A DNA stretch of 64,000 nucleotides, taken from NCBI GenBank assembly GCA_024397955.1, contig CP073744.1, positions 1,736,001-1,800,000 of the forward strand, read 5' to 3'. The translations under genes and the position numbers were made by a program. This document shows positions 9,270 through 18,380 of the stretch, in pieces. The stretch comes from a bacterium SCSIO 12696. GTDB lineage: Bacteria; Pseudomonadota; Gammaproteobacteria; Pseudomonadales; Porticoccaceae. The notes beneath the pieces are model-generated. The model searched no databases and was not told the origin of the DNA. It worked only from the letters and a program-made list of their open reading frames with translations. How positions within the stretch are numbered: the stretch's first letter is position 1; the number at the start of each line of letters is the position of its first letter.

Positions 9270-10421
9270 TTGTCGACGATCACTGCCAGCACCTGGCGAG
9301 CGGTCTGCCTGCTGGCAGGGTTGCTGGCGTGGCTGCCGCTGCATGCGGACAAAGCCAGTGAAGAGAAAAAGCTCAATACCTTAAAAGCACGCATTGCCGA
9401 GCTGCAAAAGGGCTTACAAGCCAGCGCCAAGAATCGCGACCAGCAAAGCCAGGCATTGCGGCAAACTGAAATCGCAGCGGGCAAATTACGCCAGCAAATA
9501 ACTCGCACCGAGGCGGCTTTAAACCAGCTGCGTTCAGAGCTGGTTACCCTGAACAAACAGCGCCGCCAACTGCAAACCGCCAAAACCGAACAACAAGGCC
9601 TGATTGCCCAACACATTAACGCCGCCTACCGATTGGGTCGTGAAGAGCAAATAAAGCTGCTGTTGAACGAACAGGAACCCGCCCGCTTTAACCGCCTGCT
9701 GAAATACCACGACTACTTTTTGCGCGCCCGCAACGACAAAGTAGAACGCTACTTAACCACCATCCGCGAGTTGGACCAAGTGCAGATGGCTATTACCGAA
9801 AAGCAGCAATTGCAACTGAATCAACAACAGGCGCTGAAACAACAGCAAGCGCAACTCAACACACAAATCGACCAGCGCAAATCCGCCCTGGCAGCCATCG
9901 CCAAGGAAATTCGCAGCGATCAGCAACAGCTGAACAAACTGCAACAGGAACGAGCCGCTCTCGAGCAAGTCATCGCTTCATTGGAGCGAGCCATTGCCGA
10001 ACTGGATCTGGCGGGCAATAGCGAACCCTTTGCCAATCGTCAGGGCAAACTCAACTGGCCAGTCAAAGGTCAGCTGCGCAAGCGTTTTGGCAATCGCCGT
10101 CAAGCGGATATACGTTGGAACGGTTGGCTGTTGAGCGCTCGTTCCGGTACCGCAGTAAACGCTATTCATCATGGCCGGGTGGTGTTTTCGGATTATCTGC
10201 GAGGCCACGGCCTGCTGATTATTATCGACCACGGCGATGGCTACATGAGTCTCTACGCTCACAACCAAGTGTTGTTGAAAGAAACCGGGGAGTGGGTTCA
10301 AAGTGGGGAGCTGATCTCCCAGGTTGGCAATTCCGGTGGCCTGGATGAGAGCGCTCTGTATTTTGAGATTCGCAAAAACGGCCAGCCCCGTAACCCGTCA
10401 AAGTGGCTGAAGCGGGGATAA
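9270..10421 (+). CDS. envC: Murein hydrolase activator EnvC
   Basis: A 383-residue periplasmic protein: signal peptide (about 1-26), a long coiled coil rich in Gln/Leu/Lys (about 27-250) and a C-terminal LytM/M23 domain (about 270-380). The LytM domain has lost the zinc ligands of active M23 peptidases (W-N-G-W-L-L-S-A where H-x-G-x-D would be), as in E. coli EnvC. It therefore activates the amidases AmiA/B at the division septum rather than cutting peptidoglycan itself. Start is TTG 9270, 6 bases after gpmI; no ATG is available near the signal peptide. Confidence 0.93.
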   Translation: MSTITASTWRAVCLLAGLLAWLPLHADKASEEKKLNTLKARIAELQKGLQASAKNRDQQSQALRQTEIAAGKLRQQITRTEAALNQLRSELVTLNKQRRQLQTAKTEQQGLIAQHINAAYRLGREEQIKLLLNEQEPARFNRLLKYHDYFLRARNDKVERYLTTIRELDQVQMAITEKQQLQLNQQQALKQQQAQLNTQIDQRKSALAAIAKEIRSDQQQLNKLQQERAALEQVIASLERAIAELDLAGNSEPFANRQGKLNWPVKGQLRKRFGNRRQADIRWNGWLLSARSGTAVNAIHHGRVVFSDYLRGHGLLIIIDHGDGYMSLYAHNQVLLKETGEWVQSGELISQVGNSGGLDESALYFEIRKNGQPRNPSKWLKRG

Positions 10422-10526
10422 TTACGCCCTCTGAATATCCAATAATTGCCGACCGCAAGAAACTCTTTCCCTTTTAGAGCCTCCAAACTTACACTTCAGA
10501 CGTTTGTTTATGGATAAGGCATTACT

Positions 10527-11852
10527 ATGCACTCTCGCAACTCTCTGCGCCGATTGACCGCTGCCCTGCCCCTGGCTTTATTGCTGGGGGGGCCATTACA
10601 GGCAGCAGAAAACCCCGAACAACAGAGTGACGAGGCACCCAAAGCCCAACTGCCTCTGGAAGAGCTGCGGGCATTTACCCAGATCTTCGATCACATCCGC
10701 AAATCCTATGTGGAGGAAGTGGACGATCGAACCCTGCTGCAAAATGCCATTAATGGCCTGCTCAACAACCTCGACCCCCACTCGACCTACCTGGATCAAG
10801 ACGCATTCTCGCAACTGCAAAAAAGCAGCAACGGCGAAGAGTTCAGTGGTATTGGTATTGAAGTCGACATGGAAGACAGTGCGGTGAGAGTGGTTGCTCC
10901 CATCGATGACTCCCCCGCCACCAAAGCGGGCATCTTGGCCGGCGACCGGATCGTTAAAATCGATGACAAAGTGGTCAAAGGCCTGAGCCAGGACGAAGCC
11001 ATTGGCCTGATGCGCGGCCCCAGAGGCTCAAGTGTAGAACTGACCATTTTGCGCAAGGGCGCCAGTGGGCCACTGACGCTGGAAATTGTCCGCGATACCA
11101 TCAAATCCCTCAGCGTACGCAGCCGAATTCTGGAGCCGGGATACGGCTACATTCGCATCTCCCAGTTCCAGGTGGAAACCGGCGAGCAATTTCGCAACAG
11201 CCTGCTCAAACTGATGGGCTCTGAAGATCCGTTCAAAGGCCTGGTGCTGGATTTGCGCAACAACCCCGGCGGGGTTTTGCCAGCAGCGATTGAAGTTGCA
11301 GACACCCTGTTGGACGGCGGCATGGTGACCTACACCAAAGGCCGTTTGCCCAGCTCCAACACCGAATACGAAGCCGGCTCTGACGACATCACCGGCAACA
11401 CACCCGTGGTAGTGCTGATTGACGGCGGCTCTGCATCGGCTTCAGAAATTGTCGCCGGTGCCCTTCAAGATCATCGCCGGGCCATCGTGGTGGGCACCCG
11501 CAGTTTTGGTAAAGGCTCTGTGCAAAGCGTGGTGCAAATTTCTGAAACCGAAGGCCTGAAGCTCACCACCGCCCGCTACTTCACCCCCAGTGGCCGCTCT
11601 ATTCAGGCCAAGGGTATACAGCCAGATATCATCATTAAGCGCGCAGATTTGGTGCCGCTAAAAGGCCAGGATTACGTCATCAGTGAGTCCAGCCTTAATG
11701 GGCATTTATCCAACCCGGATAAAGATTCGGATCAAAGTGCCGAAAAAGAGATAACAGCGGATATTATGGACAATCAGTTGGCGGAAGGTTTGAACGTATT
11801 GAAGGGCGTTTACATTCTGAGCCGCAAAGAAGCAACATTTGACCGCTTGTAA
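10527..11852 (+). CDS. ctpA: Carboxy-terminal processing protease (S41)
   Basis: A 441-residue S41 peptidase: signal peptide (1-26), a CtpA-type helical region, a PDZ domain (about 105-185) and the protease domain. The Ser/Lys dyad is Ser304 in G-S-A-S-A-S-E-I and Lys329 in S-F-G-K-G-S. It trims C-termini of envelope proteins; in Pseudomonas the CtpA homologue controls levels of cell-wall endopeptidases, which fits its place after envC. The reading frame stays open for 154 codons beyond its TAA stop (see findings). Confidence 0.95.
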   Translation: MHSRNSLRRLTAALPLALLLGGPLQAAENPEQQSDEAPKAQLPLEELRAFTQIFDHIRKSYVEEVDDRTLLQNAINGLLNNLDPHSTYLDQDAFSQLQKSSNGEEFSGIGIEVDMEDSAVRVVAPIDDSPATKAGILAGDRIVKIDDKVVKGLSQDEAIGLMRGPRGSSVELTILRKGASGPLTLEIVRDTIKSLSVRSRILEPGYGYIRISQFQVETGEQFRNSLLKLMGSEDPFKGLVLDLRNNPGGVLPAAIEVADTLLDGGMVTYTKGRLPSSNTEYEAGSDDITGNTPVVVLIDGGSASASEIVAGALQDHRRAIVVGTRSFGKGSVQSVVQISETEGLKLTTARYFTPSGRSIQAKGIQPDIIIKRADLVPLKGQDYVISESSLNGHLSNPDKDSDQSAEKEITADIMDNQLAEGLNVLKGVYILSRKEATFDRL

Positions 11853-11937
11853 CAATTAAGTCACAATCCATCTGGATTCCGACGCAGAAAACCGTCAAAT
11901 TGGTGGTCGGATTCTATATTAAAGGGAAGGACTTCTA

Positions 11938-11997
11938 ATGGTCTTGCACCGTGGTGTTATAAAATCCATGGCAAGAACCTGCGAAAAGAGCTTTTAA
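11938..11997 (+). other. Possible 19-codon ORF with a good ribosome-binding site
   Basis: An ATG at 11938 opens a 19-codon frame ending at TAA 11997, and is preceded by AGGGAAGG about 8 bases upstream. The peptide shows no recognisable feature. It could be a leader peptide for the DUF6316 gene or chance. Kept only because of the Shine-Dalgarno spacing. Confidence 0.2.
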
Positions 11998-12064
11998 AAG
12001 CCAGGATTGCAGTATTTATAGCAAAGCAGTATCCAACAGCATACACCCGTGGGAGGGTACAGAA

Positions 12065-12298
12065 GTGGTACCGGAATATAGAGAAGGCGACATCCAAGAG
12101 CAGCTTCCTGTTCGTAGTGAGCGGTTTTTTAACCTCCACAACTTCTGGTTTTTTGCAACCAGAGAAGGCGCCGCCGTTGGCCCTTACGATTCAAAGCATC
12201 AGGCTCAGGCCGGAGTCAGTGACTACATTGAATTTGTCACCCGTGCCGATCCGTCGTCCTTGCAGTTCTTTACCACAGGCACCAAATTCGGCACTTAA
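12065..12298 (+). CDS. DUF6316 family small protein
   Basis: A 77-residue soluble protein. The core R-F-F-N-L-H-N-F-W-F-F-A-T-R-E-G and the following G-P-Y-D-S-K fit the DUF6316 family, small proteins of unknown function found in marine gammaproteobacteria. I take the GTG at 12065 as start because GGGAGGG lies 7 bases upstream; no ATG is present in frame before the conserved core. It stands alone between ctpA and the convergent riboflavin operon, and a strong terminator follows. Function unknown. Confidence 0.7.
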   Translation: MVPEYREGDIQEQLPVRSERFFNLHNFWFFATREGAAVGPYDSKHQAQAGVSDYIEFVTRADPSSLQFFTTGTKFGT

Positions 12299-12320
12299 GT
12301 CGTATCGGTTCCGTTGATGT

Positions 12321-12348
12321 AAAAAGCCCGGCTAGTGCCGGGCTTTTT
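12321..12348. terminator. Bidirectional terminator between DUF6316 and ribA
   Basis: A hairpin with arms AAAGCCCGGC / GCCGGGCTTT and a short TAGT loop, with A- and T-runs on both sides. It lies 22 bases after the DUF6316 stop and 42 bases beyond the ribA stop on the other strand, so it can end both convergent transcripts. Confidence 0.9.
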
Positions 12349-12390
12349 GCTTTTTCTCAAACAGTTACGTTATTACATCAAGGCTAAAAG

Positions 12391-12978
12391 CTAATCAAAC
12401 AAGTGCCCAAGCTTTCCCGCCTTAGTAGCCAGATATTTGGCATTGTGGGGATTGGAACCCGATTGCAAAGGCACCCGCTCCACCACCTCAACACCCTGGC
12501 CTTTAATCGCCTGCACTTTGCGCGGGTTATTAGTCATTAGGCGTACTTTTTTAACCCCCAGGTGTTCAAGCATCGGCTGGCAAATGCTGTAATCACGCAT
12601 ATCGGCACCAAAGCCCAGTTTTTCGTTGGCCTCCACCGTATCGTGGCCCGCATCCTGGAGATGGTAGGCCTTGATCTTATTGAGCAAGCCAATGCCTCTG
12701 CCCTCCTGACGCAGGTATAAAATCACACCCCGCCCTTGTTCGGCGATGCGCTTCATGGCCGCTTGCAGCTGCGCCCCGCAATCGCAGCGCTGGGAAAACA
12801 ACGCGTCCCCTGTCAGGCATTCCGAGTGCACCCGCATCAGCACGGGCTGCTCGCCCGATAAATCTCCCATTGAAATCGCAATGTGTTCTTTGTTGTTGAC
12901 GGAATCGTCAAAACCGTGGATGGCAAACACACCAAACTCGGTGGGAAGCTGCGAAGATTCTACAAATTTCAAGGACAC
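12391..12978 (-). CDS. ribA: GTP cyclohydrolase II
   Basis: A 195-residue enzyme that opens GTP to give 2,5-diamino-6-ribosylamino-pyrimidinone phosphate, the first step of riboflavin synthesis. The zinc cysteines Cys54, Cys65 and Cys67 (E-C-L-T-G-D and R-C-D-C-G) and the [10 protein letters not shown] motif are intact. It is the last gene of the long minus-strand rib run, 66 bases after pgpA. Since the RibBA fusion upstream has a degenerate RibA half, this is probably the cell's working cyclohydrolase II. Confidence 0.97.
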   Translation of the reverse strand: MSLKFVESSQLPTEFGVFAIHGFDDSVNNKEHIAISMGDLSGEQPVLMRVHSECLTGDALFSQRCDCGAQLQAAMKRIAEQGRGVILYLRQEGRGIGLLNKIKAYHLQDAGHDTVEANEKLGFGADMRDYSICQPMLEHLGVKKVRLMTNNPRKVQAIKGQGVEVVERVPLQSGSNPHNAKYLATKAGKLGHLFD

Positions 12979-13044
12979 TAAACGCTCCGGGGGTGAGTAG
13001 GGCGACTATTGTAACGGCAAGGGGTTGGCTGTAAAGGCAGTTCA

Positions 13045-13509
13045 CTACTGCAGTAAGCTATAGATCGTAAACAGAATCGCCCAGCTGTAAGCGCCGGCCA
13101 AAATGTCATCCAGCATAATGCCCGCGCCACCATGAATACGCCGGTCGCACCAGCTGATCGGCCAGGGTTTGAAAATATCAAACACCCGAAAAACCACAAA
13201 GCCCGCAATAATCCAGGGCCAGCTAGCGGGCAGTGCCGCCATGGTCAGCCAGTAGCCCACGAACTCATCCCAGACAATGCCCGGGTGGTCGTGTACGCCA
13301 AGGTCTTTGGCGGTTTTTCCACACAGATAAACGCCCACTAAACCAGCAATAACCACCACGGCCAAATATTCCAGCAGTGGCAGTGTGGACAGCGGCAGAT
13401 ACAGCAGCACTGCCATCAACGTACCTGCGGTACCCGGTGCTTTCGGGGACAGTCCGGAGCCAAAGCCAAAGGCCAGTAGGTGGATCGGATTTTTCAATAA
13501 TTGGGTCAT
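13045..13509 (-). CDS. pgpA: Phosphatidylglycerophosphatase A
   Basis: A 154-residue inner-membrane phosphatase that removes phosphate from phosphatidylglycerophosphate in phosphatidylglycerol synthesis. The family motifs G-S-G-L-S-P-x-A-P-G-T-x-G-T-L near the N-terminus, W-D-E-F-V-G-Y near 80 and F-R-V-F-D-I-x-K-P-W-P near 110 are present, with about four membrane segments. It follows thiL by 9 bases, the usual nusB-thiL-pgpA order in gammaproteobacteria. Confidence 0.96.
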   Translation of the reverse strand: MTQLLKNPIHLLAFGFGSGLSPKAPGTAGTLMAVLLYLPLSTLPLLEYLAVVVIAGLVGVYLCGKTAKDLGVHDHPGIVWDEFVGYWLTMAALPASWPWIIAGFVVFRVFDIFKPWPISWCDRRIHGGAGIMLDDILAGAYSWAILFTIYSLLQ

Positions 13510-13518
13510 GGTTGCCGC

Positions 13519-14475
13519 TCAAAAGTGTTGGAAGCCCCGGGGGGCCATAACGGTTTTAACACCATCAGTATCGCGGGCAACGATATCACCGCCTGCCACG
13601 CACTCGCCAATTTCGGTTATTTCGCAGTCACTATCGAGCTCAGCAAGTGAAGCCAGTTTTTCCACCGGTACCGCAAAACAGAGCTCGTAGTCATCACCTC
13701 CGTGCAGCGCCCAGTCAAACAGGCGTTGACGGTAATTTCCAGATGCCGGCCAAGGCATCTGCTCTAAAGCCGCTATATCCAGCTCGGCACCTACGCCGCT
13801 GCGCTGGCAAATATGGTTGAGGTCCGCCAATAAGCCATCGGACACATCGATCGCGGCGCTGGCAATGCCACGCAGCTGTTCACCCAGCGCCAACCGTGGC
13901 TGAGGATTGGTAAAACGGGCAACCGCACAATCTCGCAATGGACCAGACCCGGGCGTAAACCGGTTTTGAAGACACGCCAAACCCGCTGCCGCCAAACCGG
14001 GAAGGCCACTGACGAACAGTTTATCCCCCGGGCGCGCACCACTGGGGGTCAGCGCCTGCCCCTTGGGGGCAACCCCATGAACCGTGATAGTAACCACCAA
14101 TGGCCCTCGGGTGGTGTCGCCGCCGACCAGAGAACAATGGTAACGGCGGGCCATGGCCGCCAGGCCATCACTGAAACTGGCCAGCCAATTCGCGTCTTCT
14201 TCGGGAAGGGTAAGCGCCAGGGTGAACCAGCGGGGCTCCGCTCCCATGGCCGCTAAATCGCTGAGGTTGCTGCCCAAGGCCCGGCTGGCAATATACTCGG
14301 GAGTCAGGCCTTGGGGAAAGTGAACACCTTCAACCAGAGTATCGGTGGCCACCACCAGCTGCTCATCCGGCCGATGCTCAACCACTGCGCCGTCATCACC
14401 AATACCCAGCGCGACCCCTTCACTGAGGGTTTGCAAATTGCTGAAATAGCGCCGAATCAGGCTGAATTCGCTCAT
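13519..14475 (-). CDS. thiL: Thiamine-monophosphate kinase
   Basis: A 318-residue PurM-fold kinase that converts thiamine phosphate to thiamine diphosphate with ATP. It has the N-terminal E-F-S-L-I-R-R-Y-F, the Mg-binding G-D-D-G-A and A-T-D-T-L-V-E-G-V-H-F motifs, the V-G-G-D-T-T-R-G segment and I-D-V-S-D-G-L. I chose ATG 14475 because it gives the standard E-F-x-L-I start; a GTG at 14505 would add ten residues and overlap nusB. No clear ribosome-binding site precedes the ATG, which lies 13 bases after nusB, so coupling to nusB translation is likely. Confidence 0.95.
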   Translation of the reverse strand: MSEFSLIRRYFSNLQTLSEGVALGIGDDGAVVEHRPDEQLVVATDTLVEGVHFPQGLTPEYIASRALGSNLSDLAAMGAEPRWFTLALTLPEEDANWLASFSDGLAAMARRYHCSLVGGDTTRGPLVVTITVHGVAPKGQALTPSGARPGDKLFVSGLPGLAAAGLACLQNRFTPGSGPLRDCAVARFTNPQPRLALGEQLRGIASAAIDVSDGLLADLNHICQRSGVGAELDIAALEQMPWPASGNYRQRLFDWALHGGDDYELCFAVPVEKLASLAELDSDCEITEIGECVAGGDIVARDTDGVKTVMAPRGFQHF

Positions 14476-14488
14476 TAAGGTTAGAGAA

Positions 14489-14926
14489 TCAGGAACGCGC
14501 TGCACTGACTTCCACAGCGCGCTTGTCAGCCGCCACTTTGTCCATCACACCGTTGATGTATTTGTACGAGTCGGTAGCGCCGAATTTTTTCGCCAGTGAC
14601 ACCGCTTCGTTAATCACCACTTTGTAGGGCACATCAATGCGATACAGCATCTCGTAGCAGCTCAGCTCCAGTACCGCCCGGGCAACGGGGTCGAGTTCGT
14701 CAATAGCGCGATCCAGGTGCGGCAGGTAAGCCGCTTCAATGGTATCGATGTGCTTGGGAACCCCATGCAATATTTCGCGAAAATAGTCGCCATCGAGGCG
14801 CTTCATGTCGTTATCGGTATGGAATTCAGCATCGATGTCTACCAGCGAGGCACCGCTCATATGCCACTGGTAAAGTGCCTGCACCAGCAGGTGGCGGGCT
14901 TTTTTGCGCTGTGATGGTGTGCTCAC
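14489..14926 (-). CDS. nusB: Transcription antitermination factor NusB
   Basis: A 145-residue helical protein that binds boxA RNA with NusE (S10) in rRNA antitermination. Typical features are the basic start with R-K-K-A-R-H-L-L-V-Q-A-L-Y-Q-W and the C-terminal V-P-Y-K-V-V-I-N-E-A-V-S-L-A-K-K-F-G motif. It follows ribH by 72 bases, the ribH-nusB order being conserved across proteobacteria. Confidence 0.96.
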   Translation of the reverse strand: MSTPSQRKKARHLLVQALYQWHMSGASLVDIDAEFHTDNDMKRLDGDYFREILHGVPKHIDTIEAAYLPHLDRAIDELDPVARAVLELSCYEMLYRIDVPYKVVINEAVSLAKKFGATDSYKYINGVMDKVAADKRAVEVSAARS

Positions 14927-14998
14927 GTTTTCAATATCTCTCGTTTATCGTGCCAGCCACTGAGTGCACACAGTAGCAACGGCTGAATTGGGTATGGG

Positions 14999-15469
14999 TT
15001 ATAGATTGCGGAAAAGGGTCAGCATTTCCAGGGCCGTCAGCGCCGCTTCTTCACCTTTGTTTTCTTCATTATCCGCCGAGCGCAGCTGCGCTTGCTCCAA
15101 AGTGTCTGTGGTCAGCAAACCAAAGGCCACGACTTTGCCTTGATCCAGTGCCACTTGGCCGAGCCCGCGAGTGGTTTCGCTGCACACATAGTCAAAGTGC
15201 GGGGTATCACCGCGAATCACGCAGCCCAGGGAGAGCACCGCATCGAAACGATTGGTTTGCAACACTTTCTGGGTGGCCAGGGGCAGCTCAAAAGCCCCGG
15301 GCACCCGACACACCGACAAGTTGCTCTCGTCGAAACCGTGGCGAGCCAGTGCCCGACGGGCACCATTGAGCAAGCCTTCTGTAATCTCTCCGTTCCAGCG
15401 CGCAACCACCACTGCGATACGGGCTTCGCCCACCTCAAAACTGCCTTCGTCAGGACGATATTCGCTCAT
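14999..15469 (-). CDS. ribH: 6,7-dimethyl-8-ribityllumazine synthase
   Basis: A 156-residue lumazine synthase, the penultimate enzyme of riboflavin synthesis. It joins 5-amino-6-ribitylamino-uracil with dihydroxybutanone phosphate. Visible motifs are V-V-A-R-W-N near the start, V-P-G-A-F-E-L-P-L and G-C-V-I-R-G-D-T-P-H-F-D-Y-V with the catalytic histidine. The product probably forms a large icosahedral or pentameric assembly. It lies 25 bases after ribBA. Confidence 0.97.
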   Translation of the reverse strand: MSEYRPDEGSFEVGEARIAVVVARWNGEITEGLLNGARRALARHGFDESNLSVCRVPGAFELPLATQKVLQTNRFDAVLSLGCVIRGDTPHFDYVCSETTRGLGQVALDQGKVVAFGLLTTDTLEQAQLRSADNEENKGEEAALTALEMLTLFRNL

Positions 15470-15494
15470 CGTTACTTTCCTATGGCTCTATGGC

Positions 15495-16604
15495 TTATGG
15501 ACAATCAATCATTTCCACCACTTCCAGGTCGAAGCCGGACAGCGCTGGGAATTTAAACGGTGCACTCAACAGGCGCATTTGGCTGACACCCAATTCGCGC
15601 AAAATCTGCGAGCCAGTGCCTACTTGCTGATACACCATGGGCGCCTTGGTGGTGTTGGCGGGCGCCTCATCAAAAACATGTTGCAGCTGGCTCTCGATAT
15701 CGTCTGCGGTTTCTTCGTGGCACAGCAATACCACCACACCACGACCCTCGCTGGCAACGGTCTGCATGGCTTTGGGGAAAGTCCAGCTGGAGTGAGGGCT
15801 ATTGGGCTTGCGCAGGGTAAATACATCTTTCAGTGCACTGCCCACATGCACCCGAACCAGTGGCGGCTCGCCGGCCAGCTCTCCCATCACAAAGGCAAAA
15901 TGTTTTTCACCACGGGCCACATCCAAAAAGGTGTGCAGCTGAAACCCGCCGTAGTCGGTATCCACAGAACGTGAGGCAATGCATTCGACGGTTTTTTCGG
16001 TGGCAATGCGGTGGTGAATCAGGTCGGCAATAGTGCCTATTTTCAGGTTGTGCTTTTTGGCAAACACTTCCAGATCCGGGCGCCGTGCCATGGTGCCGTC
16101 TTCGTTCATAATCTCGACAATCACCGCCGCCGATTCGTAACCCGCCAGGCGCGCCAAGTCACAGCTGGCTTCAGTGTGGCCGGCACGGCTCAACACGCCA
16201 CCAGGCTGCGCCATAATCGGGAAGATATGCCCCGGCTGCACGATGTCTACCGAGGAGGCACTGGGCGCTACCGCCGCCTGTACGGTGCGGGCGCGATCCG
16301 CCGCAGAGATACCAGTGGTGACCCCTTCTGCCGCCTCAATGGAAAGCGTAAAGTTGGTGCCAAAGCGGCCACCGGCATTACCCACCATCAACGGCAGGTT
16401 GAGCTGCTGACAGCGCTCACGGCTCATGGGCATACACACCAAACCGCGGCCTTCGGTGGCCATAAAGTTGATGTCTTCCGGGCGCACCTGGGAAGCGGCC
16501 ATCACCAGATCACCTTCGTTCTCGCGATCTTCATCATCCATCAGGATCACCATTTTGCCCTGGCGAATATCGTCGATCAGTTCTTCAGTGGTATTCAGTG
16601 CCAT
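15495..16604 (-). CDS. ribBA: RibBA: DHBP synthase with degenerate GTP cyclohydrolase II half
   Basis: A 369-residue two-domain protein. The N-terminal domain (about 1-205) is 3,4-dihydroxy-2-butanone-4-phosphate synthase, with [10 protein letters not shown] and H-T-E-A-S-C-D-L-A intact. It turns ribulose 5-phosphate into the four-carbon unit used by RibH. The C-terminal half has the fold signature of GTP cyclohydrolase II but lacks the zinc cysteines (R-V-H-V-G-S-A-L-K where x-S-x-C-L-T-G-D is expected) and the R-Q-E-G-R-G motif. It is thus unlikely to act on GTP. A separate complete ribA is present downstream. Confidence 0.94.
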   Translation of the reverse strand: MALNTTEELIDDIRQGKMVILMDDEDRENEGDLVMAASQVRPEDINFMATEGRGLVCMPMSRERCQQLNLPLMVGNAGGRFGTNFTLSIEAAEGVTTGISAADRARTVQAAVAPSASSVDIVQPGHIFPIMAQPGGVLSRAGHTEASCDLARLAGYESAAVIVEIMNEDGTMARRPDLEVFAKKHNLKIGTIADLIHHRIATEKTVECIASRSVDTDYGGFQLHTFLDVARGEKHFAFVMGELAGEPPLVRVHVGSALKDVFTLRKPNSPHSSWTFPKAMQTVASEGRGVVVLLCHEETADDIESQLQHVFDEAPANTTKAPMVYQQVGTGSQILRELGVSQMRLLSAPFKFPALSGFDLEVVEMIDCP

Positions 16605-16616
16605 GTGGCAAGCCCC

Positions 16617-17231
16617 TTAACGGATTTTCTCTGCGGCCTGGTCGCCCAGCAACAGGCGCTCCAGATAACGGGCAATCAGATCCACCTCCAGATTAACCCG
16701 GGTGCCTGGCTGGTAACTGTCCATAACGGTTTTTTCCAGCGTATGCGGGACGATGTTGAGCTCGAAGTCACAGCCATTGACCGCATTAACCGTGAGGCTG
16801 GTGCCGTCCACCGTCACCGAGCCTTTGTGGGCGATGTACTTGGCCAGCTCTGTGGGCGCACGCAGCACAAAGCGCTCGGAGCGGGCGTCTGGATGACGGC
16901 TCACCACCTCTCCCAAACCGTCCACGTGACCGCTGACCATATGGCCGCCCAATCGCGTTTGCGGGGTTAAGGCTTTTTCCAAATTCACCGGGCTGCCGGG
17001 CTGCCACTCACCCACAGTAGTGAGATTCAAGGTCTCCACAGACACGTCGGCCACATAGCCATCCCCAGGCAGCTCAATCACCGTCAGGCACACACCATTG
17101 GTGGCAATGCTGTCACCCAGTGACACATCGCCCAAATCCAGTTGGTTGGTATTCACCCGCAGGCGCACGTCGCCGCCGCGCTGTTCCACAGAAACAATTT
17201 CACCAACCGCTTCGATAATTCCAGTAAACAT
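16617..17231 (-). CDS. ribE: Riboflavin synthase, alpha subunit
   Basis: A 204-residue trimeric enzyme that dismutates two lumazine molecules to riboflavin and the RibH substrate. It consists of two similar beta-barrel lumazine-binding domains (about 1-97 and 98-195). It starts with the family M-F-T-G-I-I-E motif; N-G-V-C-L-T-V and the parallel D-G-T-S-L-T-V mark the two halves. It follows ribD by 27 bases and precedes ribBA by 12. Confidence 0.97.
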   Translation of the reverse strand: MFTGIIEAVGEIVSVEQRGGDVRLRVNTNQLDLGDVSLGDSIATNGVCLTVIELPGDGYVADVSVETLNLTTVGEWQPGSPVNLEKALTPQTRLGGHMVSGHVDGLGEVVSRHPDARSERFVLRAPTELAKYIAHKGSVTVDGTSLTVNAVNGCDFELNIVPHTLEKTVMDSYQPGTRVNLEVDLIARYLERLLLGDQAAEKIR

Positions 17232-17258
17232 TGATCGCTAAAACCCTATGTATGGCTA

Positions 17259-18377
17259 TTAACGGCGAAGAAGCGCGGTAATGCGCATATCTTCGCCAAT
17301 CATACGAACATCCTGAATATCCAGCTTGTGCTGTTGATCCATCTTTTCAATCGGCAAACTCAGTAACGGCCGAGCACCACTGCCCAGCAAACAAGGGGCT
17401 TGATAAACCACCAACTGGTCCACCAAACCTGCCGCCACAAATGCCCCTGCCAGCTCGGCACCGGCTTCGACCAGCACCTCATTGCATTGCCGTTTGGCCA
17501 GCTCCTGCAATAATGCCAACAAATCCACCTGGCCATTGGCACCGAGCATTACCCGTGTTTCTACACCATCGACCTGAGGGCCCGCGGTGACTGCCAATAA
17601 TTCACCCGGTTGTTGGCGAATATTCGCAGCACCAGGAAGCTGCCCCTGGCTATCGACCACAACTTTTAGTGGCTGGCGAATCAGCGGCTGGCCATGGCAT
17701 TGTGCACCCAGTTCCACTGCCCTTACGGTCATTTGCGGATCATCATGCAGCACGGTGCCGATACCGGTCACAACAGCACAGCTGCGGGCACGCAGCTTTT
17801 GCACGTCCGCCCTGGCTGCTGCACCGGTAATCCACTGGCTCTCACCACTGGCCATGGCGGTACGGCCATCGAGACTGGACGCCATTTTCACGGTGACCCA
17901 TGGCAACTGCTGACTCATGCGTTTGCAAAAACCCGGGTTGAGTTGCTGCGCCTGCTGCTCCAAAAGCGGCCCGACAACATCAATCCCCGCGTCCCGCAAC
18001 CGCTGCAACCCTCGCCCAGCCACACTGGGGTTAGGGTCTTCCATGCCGTAAACCACCCTGGCCACCTGGGCATCAATCAGCGCGTCGGCACAGGGGGCTG
18101 TGCGCCCACTGTGACTGCAGGGCTCCAAGGTGACATACACGGTCGCGCCGTTGACGGCAGCGCTATTGCCAGCGGCATCTGCCAGCGCATTCACTTCGGC
18201 GTGACCTTGCCCCGCCCATTGGTGCCAGCCCTCCCCAATCAGCTCACCGTCCTGTTCGATCAGGCAGCCGACACGAGGATTAGGGGACGTGGTGTAAAGA
18301 CCTCGCCGCGCCAATTGTATGGCCTGGGCCATACGGCGACGATCGTGGCTTGAAGCTTGATTGGGTTGGCTGGCCAT
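17259..18377 (-). CDS. ribD: Bifunctional riboflavin deaminase/reductase RibD
   Basis: A 372-residue fusion. The N-terminal deaminase domain (about 10-150) has the zinc site G-H-A-E-V-N-A and P-C-x-H-x-G-R-T-x-P-C; the C-terminal NADPH-dependent reductase domain begins near 155 with V-T-V-K-M-A-S-S-L-D-G-R. It carries out the second and third steps of the pathway. Start is 3 bases after the nrdR stop, which argues for coupled translation. Confidence 0.96.
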   Translation of the reverse strand: MASQPNQASSHDRRRMAQAIQLARRGLYTTSPNPRVGCLIEQDGELIGEGWHQWAGQGHAEVNALADAAGNSAAVNGATVYVTLEPCSHSGRTAPCADALIDAQVARVVYGMEDPNPSVAGRGLQRLRDAGIDVVGPLLEQQAQQLNPGFCKRMSQQLPWVTVKMASSLDGRTAMASGESQWITGAAARADVQKLRARSCAVVTGIGTVLHDDPQMTVRAVELGAQCHGQPLIRQPLKVVVDSQGQLPGAANIRQQPGELLAVTAGPQVDGVETRVMLGANGQVDLLALLQELAKRQCNEVLVEAGAELAGAFVAAGLVDQLVVYQAPCLLGSGARPLLSLPIEKMDQQHKLDIQDVRMIGEDMRITALLRR

Positions 18378-18380
18378 AAA

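Noticed and set aside
16011..16970. 319-codon open frame on the plus strand across ribBA and ribE
   Set aside because: Antisense of two well-supported rib genes, with no domain or ribosome-binding site.
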